In this document: piece by piece, positions 58,850-64,000 of the stretch
Layout: every line of letters starts with the position of its first letter
Position numbering within the stretch: the stretch's first letter is position 1
Assembly (NCBI RefSeq): GCF_028622875.1
Contig: NZ_CP117709.1
Coordinates: 5,025,001 to 5,089,000 of the forward strand
Length of the DNA: 64,000 bases
Reading direction: 5' to 3'
Source of the DNA: Streptomyces sp. MMBL 11-1
GTDB taxonomy: Bacteria > Actinomycetota > Actinomycetes > Streptomycetales > Streptomycetaceae
Program-made: the position numbers and the translations under genes
The notes under the pieces: model-generated
The model's input: the letters and a program-made list of their open reading frames with translations, nothing else
What the model was told of the DNA's origin: nothing
The model's database searches: none

Positions 58850-60428
58850 ATGTTCTGGAGATGTTTTCTGACAGGGACTCCACGTCCATGTCCAGTTCTC
58901 CGGCCCCTGTGCCATCGATCACTGCCAGGGAGAGGGACTGGCGGAGCCTCAGGGTGGCTTGCACGCGCTCCTCGATGGTGGATTCGACCACGAGGTTGGT
59001 GACGTGGACCCGGTCGTAGTGCGACGAGGCGCGGACATGCCGTGTGTTGCGCTGGGCCAGCACCCCATTTGAATACGGGAGGTCGTAGTTGATCAGGTAC
59101 TGAGCCTCGGGCAGATCCAGGCCGTACCCTCCGGCATTTGTTGAGATGAATAGCTTGCAGTCGGGGTCCGTCTTGAACTTGGCGACGGCGCTGGCTTTCT
59201 GGTCGGCATTGAGCTGGCCGTGGAACTGCACGAGGTCGCCGTGCTTCTCCAGGCGCTCGACGAGGTACGGCAGCAGGCGCCGGTAGTCGGTGAAGACGGC
59301 GATTTTCGCACCTTCGGCGACCATCGTGGCCACCAGCTCGTCCAGAGCGATGAGCTTGGGAGAGCTGTTCAGGTCCGGCAGGTCTGTGCGGGAGGCGGCG
59401 AAGTCGGCCGCGTACCTCGACCCGTGTCCCTTGCCCTCGTGGTAGGCGACGGCGCTGTCCATCAAGAGCTGCGGGTGGTCCAGCAGCATCCGGGCGGCCT
59501 GGATGCGCGCCATGACCTTGCCTTGTGCCCCCTTGCCCTCCGACTTCACGCCGGCGTAGTACGCGGCAACGTCAAAGTCGTCGCCGGCTTCGGTCAGCTC
59601 ACGCATGGCGTCCTGGAGGTCGACCAGGATGGCCTTGTAGATGGCGCGGGTCGTCTTGTCGAGTTGGACCAGGCGCGTGGTCTCCGACACTTCAGGAAGG
59701 TACTGGGCCACTTCGGGGTCCATCCGTGATTTCCGGATCATGGATCGCCGGAGATTACGGTTCAGCAGGTCCAAGTTCTTGTAGCCGATGACCGCACCGA
59801 ACCAGTTCCGCTGGATGAAGGACTTGTCGAACAGATCCCAGCGGCCGAGGATCTTCGAGTTCACCCACTCCATGATGGAAAAGACTTCCTCGGGCAGGTT
59901 CTCAACTGGAGTGCCTGTGAGGGCAATTCGCACCGGGGGCTTCAGTTTCTTGATGCGTTTCGTCGTCATGGCGGCGAAGTTCTTGATGGCCGTTGCTTCG
60001 TCGAGTACGAGTGCGTCCGCCGGTACCGCGCAGAGCTGACTCCAGTCGTGCAGGACGGAGCCGTAGGAAGCAACGATGTACTCCGAGTGTTGGGCCGTCT
60101 GCCATTGCTTCTGGCGCTGGGCCTTGGAGCCGTTGATGACCACGCAGACTTCTTCGACCGGGACGACCAGCTTCATGCCGCGCAGCTTCACGGTACGCCT
60201 GGGGGCGTCGGTGAACTGTGCGATGGCCTGAGCCCACTGCCATTTGAGGGAGGACGGGACCAGGATGACGCAGCGGCGCACGTCGCCTTCCCCGAACATC
60301 TCCTCCATGGCGGCAATGGTGAGCACGGTCTTTCCGGTGCCCATCGAGTAGGCCACCAGAAGTCGGCGGTCGGACAGGATGCGGGCAACGCCCTCGTGCT
60401 GGTAGGGAAATAGCTTGCCGGTGAACAT
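58845..60428 (-). CDS. SNF2-family DNA helicase
   Basis: 527 residues from ATG 60428, placed five bases after AGGAGG; ATG 60431 precedes it directly. Helicase motifs: LFPYQHEG (Q-like), VAYSMGTGKT (Walker A), LVLDEATAIKN (DEAT in place of DEAH), ALTGTPVEN (motif III), VQFHGQLNADQKA and FISTNAGGYGLDL (motif V), and AQRNTRHVRAS (motif VI). Such phage enzymes remodel DNA during replication or repair. It overlaps the primase stop. Confidence 0.93.
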   Translation of the reverse strand: MFTGKLFPYQHEGVARILSDRRLLVAYSMGTGKTVLTIAAMEEMFGEGDVRRCVILVPSSLKWQWAQAIAQFTDAPRRTVKLRGMKLVVPVEEVCVVINGSKAQRQKQWQTAQHSEYIVASYGSVLHDWSQLCAVPADALVLDEATAIKNFAAMTTKRIKKLKPPVRIALTGTPVENLPEEVFSIMEWVNSKILGRWDLFDKSFIQRNWFGAVIGYKNLDLLNRNLRRSMIRKSRMDPEVAQYLPEVSETTRLVQLDKTTRAIYKAILVDLQDAMRELTEAGDDFDVAAYYAGVKSEGKGAQGKVMARIQAARMLLDHPQLLMDSAVAYHEGKGHGSRYAADFAASRTDLPDLNSSPKLIALDELVATMVAEGAKIAVFTDYRRLLPYLVERLEKHGDLVQFHGQLNADQKASAVAKFKTDPDCKLFISTNAGGYGLDLPEAQYLINYDLPYSNGVLAQRNTRHVRASSHYDRVHVTNLVVESTIEERVQATLRLRQSLSLAVIDGTGAGELDMDVESLSENISRTF

Positions 60429-61396
60429 CATCGCCTCCTGCGCCACGGGTGACAGGCGGAGGCGTAGGCCGCCTGGGCGGCCTCGTCGTCCATGTCGCCC
60501 AGATCCTTCGCTCGGGTGTGGGTGTAGTCGAGGAACCGCATGGGGAGGCCGCGCGGACGCCAGCGTGCGTAGATCCGGTCACGCGAGGTGTTGCCGGCCT
60601 CGTCGTTGTCCAGGCCGAGGACGAGGATGGTGCAGCGCGTTTTGAGCAGGCGCATCTGTGCCTCCGAGACGTGGGCGCCGAACGCCGCGAACGCGCCGGG
60701 TATGCCGAGGGAATGGGCGCGCACTGTGTCCAGGGGGGATTCCAGCAGGAGCGCTCTAGATCCCCGCCAGGAGAGGTCGCCGAAAAGGGTGCGCGACTTG
60801 AAAATTCCAGCCGGGTAGTTTCGGAAGAAGCGTTTCCCCTTCTCCTGCCAGCCCCACAGCTCCCCCGTCTCGGGGTCGCGGATCGGAAGAATCCAGTGCC
60901 TTTTGACCGGACACCACAGAACGCCAAGCGCCGCGCACGACTCGGCAGTCAGGCCGCGAGATTCCAGGGCCTTGGCCGGCGGCGGCTCGAAAAGTGCAAG
61001 GGCTGCTTCTGTGATCCGGTCTTCTGGCTCTTTGCGGGGGGTGTGCTGCTGATCGTCCTGAGTGCGGTATACCCCGTGGCGTGCCACCCAGCGGAACGCG
61101 TCGATCCGGGAGTACCCCAGCCCGTCCTCCACCAGTTGCACGAAAGGCCCGGAGTAACCACACGAGAAGCAGTGAAAGAGCCCGGTGGACGAGTTCACCG
61201 AGAAGGAGGGCCTGCGGTCCGCGCGCCCGGTGAGAGCCAGGTGGGCGGGGCAGCGGGCAAGAAGTTCCGTTGACTCTTCCCCGTTCACCTCGCGCAGGAC
61301 GTCGATTCCCAGCCGGTGCAGGGCGCCGGCGACATCTTGCGGGACGGGGTTGGAGAACGCGGCCAAGTTCTCCCAGAAGTCAGTACGGGAGTTCAT
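60428..61396 (-). CDS. DnaG-like primase
   Basis: 322 residues from ATG 61396. The N-terminal zinc finger is CPAHLALTGRADRRPSFSVN with FHCFSCG completing the C-H-C-C set. The TOPRIM domain has LLLESPLDTVRA and VLGLDNDEAGN for the two acidic motifs. The RNA polymerase core between them is reduced compared with bacterial DnaG. It overlaps the DnaB-like gene by 17 bases. It makes RNA primers at the phage fork. Confidence 0.92.
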   Translation of the reverse strand: MNSRTDFWENLAAFSNPVPQDVAGALHRLGIDVLREVNGEESTELLARCPAHLALTGRADRRPSFSVNSSTGLFHCFSCGYSGPFVQLVEDGLGYSRIDAFRWVARHGVYRTQDDQQHTPRKEPEDRITEAALALFEPPPAKALESRGLTAESCAALGVLWCPVKRHWILPIRDPETGELWGWQEKGKRFFRNYPAGIFKSRTLFGDLSWRGSRALLLESPLDTVRAHSLGIPGAFAAFGAHVSEAQMRLLKTRCTILVLGLDNDEAGNTSRDRIYARWRPRGLPMRFLDYTHTRAKDLGDMDDEAAQAAYASACHPWRRRR

Positions 61397-62612
61397 CTTC
61401 GACCTCCGCCTCCTCGAAGGCAGGCGGGTCCCACGAGATGGAGATGAGGTGTTCCTGCGGGGGCGCGTTTCTACTGGCGAGCACTTTCATCCGGTAGAAG
61501 AAGTCCTCGTCGGTGGCCTCCATCCCCACCACGAGGTCAGCGTCCTGGACCCACGCGGACGTGTAGCCGAGAGATGACGCGGTAAGCCCTTTGGCACCCA
61601 CCTTGTGGGACAGGGACTGGGTGGTGACGACAAGCGGAATGTCGTTGTTGAGCGCCAGTTTCTTGATGCCCCGGCTGATGTTTGTCAGGGCAAGCGGCGT
61701 CTGCGACTCGCGGCTGATCTCGTCGTAAAGGAAATACGCTCCGTCAATGAAAACGACGGAGGGGTCCAGTTGGTCGATCTTCGACTGGATGCCCGTAAGC
61801 GTCATCGCGCCGGCGCGGTCTTCCGTCACCACGTACGGCTGGTCACCCAGCGGGCTGGCCAACGCCTCTTCGAGGGCTCGCCACTCCTTCGGTGAAAGCT
61901 CCCCCGTCTGGAGCTTCTTCGGGTTCACCTGGGCCAGGAATCCGTCGAGACGCCGGGCGATTTCGAGGTAGGGCATCTCGAAGGAGATCAGCAGGGGTTT
62001 TGCCCCGTAGTCGTACGCGGAGCGGGTCATTCCCAGCATGACCGTCGTCTTGCAGCTTTTGGCGAGCCCGGTGAGCACGATCATCTGCTGCGGCTGAATG
62101 CCCAGCGTCAACTTGTCGAGAAAGGCGAAACCCGTTGGAATGCCCAGGAGTTGTCCGGGATTGTCACGGGCCTGGCGGTACACCTCCAGGCGCTGCTCGC
62201 CGGTGGCTGCGTAGTCGATCTCCCGGGAGGTCGCGGTTGCCGTCGTGGCGTGCGCGAGCATCATCCGCAGGAGCGGCAGCGCTGAGTCCGAGCCTCCCTT
62301 GTCGAGCGCTTCGGCGACCGCGTCCAGGCCCAGATCGATGATCGTCCTGCGCCGGGCCTCGTGCAGTTCGCGGATGAGGTAGTCGACGGGGCCCGAGCCG
62401 GCCTCGGTGAGCTGGAACCCGGGGTGGTCGCGCTGGATGACCTCCGGGGTGGGCGGCTCCCCGAAGTCGGCCCGGAATTCGAGGATCTCCGCGAAGACTT
62501 GCCGGTTCTTCGGGTCGAGGAAGTGCTCTGCGGTGATGCGTCCGTTGACGACCGTCTCCAGGTCGCCGGTGAGCGCGATGTAGCTGATCACGTCCTCTTC
62601 GATGCTGCTCAC
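61380..62612 (-). CDS. DnaB-like replicative helicase
   Basis: 410 residues from GTG 62612 (GTGA overlap). The N-terminal helical domain (SSIEEDVISYIALTGDLETV) leads to a RecA-like core: IPTGFAFLDKLTLG, then Walker A TGLAKSCKTT, where a Cys replaces the usual Gly before Lys. SVVFIDGAYFL is the Walker B region, and TTQSL provides the sensor Gln. It would unwind DNA 5'-3' with the neighbouring primase and the loader upstream. Confidence 0.9.
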   Translation of the reverse strand: MSSIEEDVISYIALTGDLETVVNGRITAEHFLDPKNRQVFAEILEFRADFGEPPTPEVIQRDHPGFQLTEAGSGPVDYLIRELHEARRRTIIDLGLDAVAEALDKGGSDSALPLLRMMLAHATTATATSREIDYAATGEQRLEVYRQARDNPGQLLGIPTGFAFLDKLTLGIQPQQMIVLTGLAKSCKTTVMLGMTRSAYDYGAKPLLISFEMPYLEIARRLDGFLAQVNPKKLQTGELSPKEWRALEEALASPLGDQPYVVTEDRAGAMTLTGIQSKIDQLDPSVVFIDGAYFLYDEISRESQTPLALTNISRGIKKLALNNDIPLVVTTQSLSHKVGAKGLTASSLGYTSAWVQDADLVVGMEATDEDFFYRMKVLASRNAPPQEHLISISWDPPAFEEAEVEDELPY

Positions 62613-62884
62613 AGGATCTCCAGCAGCGTCAGCGGACCGAGTTCCTCTTCGAGGTCCCCCAGGGCGATAGAGCCATGGCAGTCGTCCTCCACCACCGGCT
62701 CGACCGTGATGCGGGGAAGCGTGTCGTCTTCGAAGGTGGCGACGACGGCCCAGCCGATGAGCGGCATCGACTCGTACCCCTCCAGCGTCAACTCGGAGCG
62801 GAAGTGCGCCGTCTTGCCGACCGTGTCGGGGATGAGTTGGACGGTCTCGCGGCGGCACGCGCCCTGGGGCCGGTAGCCGGGCAT
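62609..62884 (-). CDS. Small phage protein in the replication operon
   Basis: 91 residues from ATG 62884 (TGATG). A beta-rich middle (WAVVATFEDDTLPRITVEPV) and an acidic C-terminus (DLEEELGPLTLLEIL). Translationally coupled to the helicase gene. No family recognised. Confidence 0.6.
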   Translation of the reverse strand: MPGYRPQGACRRETVQLIPDTVGKTAHFRSELTLEGYESMPLIGWAVVATFEDDTLPRITVEPVVEDDCHGSIALGDLEEELGPLTLLEIL

Positions 62885-63336
62885 CAGATCACCTTCCGCA
62901 TGATCTCGGGGTTGCGCGGGTGGACGTAGAGACCTCGCGGCCCGTACCGCAGGACGTGCTCGGGCAGTGCGTGCACGATGTGCGTCGGGTCGAGCAAGCC
63001 GATGAGCCGTGCCATGTCGGTGGGTGTGGTGACCACCAGCCGCGTGCAGGGGATGGACTCCGCGTCGATCCGGGACGCAAGGGCGCTGGCCACGGCTGGG
63101 GGGAGAAACGTGGTGATGGCGACGGGCTGGTCCTGTTCCCACAGGCGCCACAGCTCCGCGACGACGGCCCCGTTGCTCTCTTCGAAAAGGTCCAGGGCGC
63201 GGGCGGGCTGATGCCAGCGAAGACGCCTACCGAATCGTTTCTCCGTGTAGCGGGGGCCCGGGAGCCCGACCAGGTGCTCCCAGACGACGTAGACCTCGGG
63301 GCGAGGCGTGGCGTCCTGGTCTGCGCGGGCCGTCAC
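62884..63336 (-). CDS. Phage protein in the replication operon, HAD-like pattern
   Basis: 150 residues from GTG 63336 (GTGA with the loader gene). Alternating strands and helices (NGAVVAELWRLWEQDQPVAI, then TRLVVTTPTDMARLIGLL and HIVHALPEHVLRYGP) suggest a Rossmann-like or HAD-like fold, but the acidic motifs are missing. Its position between loader and helicase suggests a replication-linked role. Confidence 0.5.
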   Translation of the reverse strand: MTARADQDATPRPEVYVVWEHLVGLPGPRYTEKRFGRRLRWHQPARALDLFEESNGAVVAELWRLWEQDQPVAITTFLPPAVASALASRIDAESIPCTRLVVTTPTDMARLIGLLDPTHIVHALPEHVLRYGPRGLYVHPRNPEIMRKVI

Positions 63337-63995
63337 CTGTCGGCCTTGCGCAGGGACTCGCCGACGAAGATGCTCCGCCGTGTGCACTGGTCCATGAAAG
63401 AGCGCAGGGCCTTCGAGTAGCGGGCGGCCCAGTCGTCACCGGAGAGGTTTGTGGTGATCAGAGTGGGCCGGCCTTCGTCGTAGCGCTGCCGCAGCAGTTG
63501 CTCCAGGACGTCCTCGGCGAAATTCGAGCCCGTGGAATGCTCGTGGCCGGCGTCGTCCAGAAGCACTACGTCGGCCCACTGGACGCGTTCGACGGCGTAC
63601 TGGATACGCGACAGCTCCTCGGCCGCTACGGATTGATCCGCACGGATCAGCCGTCGCTCGCGGTCGATGTGGTCGCTGACGCGGGAGTAGTAGACGGTGG
63701 TGCCGTACCGGCGGCGCAGTTCGCTGAGGATCGCGGCGGCGAGGGTTGTCTTCCCGGTTCCGGGCTGGCCGGCGAACAGCAACCCAAGGCCGTAGAGGTG
63801 CGGGTTGACCGGCAGCCCGCGCCAGTTCCTGGACTGCTGGGCGCGGTAGCCGTCTACGTAGAAGCGGGCCTTGGCCAGTGCCTCGGGCTGGGCGCCCATC
63901 GCTTCCACGTCGTTCAGGGTGATGCCGCGCAGCCGGGGAGGGATGCCTGTGCCGATCCAGCGGGCGCGCTCGGGGTCCATGGGGCTGGTGATCAC
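63333..63995 (-). CDS. DnaC/IstB-like helicase loader ATPase
   Basis: 220 residues from GTG 63995, or 215 from ATG 63980; the start is at the window edge, so a longer form cannot be excluded. Walker A is FAGQPGTGKTT, Walker B VVLLDDAGHE, and the sensor region is PTLITTNLSGD. This is the AAA+ type that loads DnaB-like helicase. Its gene leads the block with helicase and primase, so it probably recruits that helicase to the phage origin. Confidence 0.85.
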   Translation of the reverse strand: MITSPMDPERARWIGTGIPPRLRGITLNDVEAMGAQPEALAKARFYVDGYRAQQSRNWRGLPVNPHLYGLGLLFAGQPGTGKTTLAAAILSELRRRYGTTVYYSRVSDHIDRERRLIRADQSVAAEELSRIQYAVERVQWADVVLLDDAGHEHSTGSNFAEDVLEQLLRQRYDEGRPTLITTNLSGDDWAARYSKALRSFMDQCTRRSIFVGESLRKADR

Positions 63996-64000
63996 GCGGT

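Larger units (their letters stand above)
32835..64000. mobile_element. Prophage, left part (continues beyond the window)
   Basis: From the attachment junction to the right edge the genes are phage-type: serine integrase, small unknown genes, lysis cassette, recombination and replication genes. Genes are packed with 1-, 4- or 8-base overlaps, and nearly all from 38.1 kb run leftward. No host gene resumes and no attR or structural genes (terminase, portal, capsid, tape measure) are seen, so the element is over 31 kb and incomplete here. Confidence 0.92.

Overview
The window is high-GC actinobacterial DNA with GTG, TTG and overlapping start codons and Shine-Dalgarno sites of the GGAGG type. Gene order and protein families fit a Streptomyces chromosome, close to the S. 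coelicolor SCO4876-SCO4901 neighbourhood. From about 32.8 kb onward it is a large prophage that runs off the right edge. No tRNA, rRNA or CRISPR array was seen.

Host part, 1-32.8 kb. (1) 1-8.9 kb is a cell-wall glycopolymer locus. It holds a membrane O-acyltransferase, two polysialyltransferase-like glycosyltransferases, a GT2 glycosyltransferase, a DUF6716-type glycosyltransferase, a CMP-sialate/Kdn synthetase fused to a HAD phosphatase, and a NeuB-type nonulosonate synthase. Together they would make and activate a nonulosonic acid (Kdn-like) and polymerise it, as in the teichulosonic acid locus of S. coelicolor. (2) 9-11.8 kb holds a secreted dimethylformamidase-like protein and a scar with fragments of an RHS protein and a tyrosine recombinase. 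(3) 11.8-20.5 kb is a nucleoside uptake and salvage block: M20 amidohydrolase, BMP-type nucleoside-binding lipoprotein, ABC ATPase, two permeases, cytidine deaminase and thymidine phosphorylase. (4) 20.6-31.7 kb holds a Uma2 nuclease-fold protein, a large subtilisin-like protease, a STAS protein, an ECF sigma factor, an L,D-transpeptidase, a divergent LysR/MFS pair, a membrane protein and an alpha/beta hydrolase. A short palindrome, CTACGCG(C/T)GTAG, lies upstream of the lipoprotein gene, the ABC ATPase gene and the adenosine deaminase gene, which suggests one nucleoside regulon.

Prophage part, from about 32.83 kb. The 3' end of the adenosine deaminase gene is replaced after codon 337 by phage DNA. 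The attachment junction is followed at once by a large serine integrase gene. A rightward block (34.9-38.2 kb) of small unknown genes includes a lipoprotein that may be expressed in the lysogen. Everything from 38.1 kb to the end is leftward and tightly overlapped. It holds a TGT-like barrel protein, an HNH nuclease, a lysis cassette (transglycosylase, holin, PGRP amidase), a fibronectin-III protein, a duplicated pair of small membrane proteins and a run of small Pro/Ala-rich proteins. Next comes a recombination and regulation block (SpoVS-like protein, RuvC-like resolvase, Cas4-like nuclease, WhiB-like protein, PD-(D/E)XK protein, RecA-like protein). The replication block has DNA polymerase I, a probable ssDNA-binding protein, a SNF2 helicase, a primase, a DnaB-like helicase and a DnaC-like loader. 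Terminase, portal, capsid and attR are not seen and probably lie beyond the window.

The most unusual points are the adenosine deaminase attachment site beside a nucleoside regulon, phage copies of two development-type regulators (WhiB and SpoVS) with a hairpin over the SpoVS ribosome-binding site, a duplicated 4-TM/1-TM gene pair, an 18-bp box shared by three phage gaps, an ABC ATPase gene with no standard start codon, and a long inverted-repeat element found twice, each time abutting the stop codon of a convergent gene.
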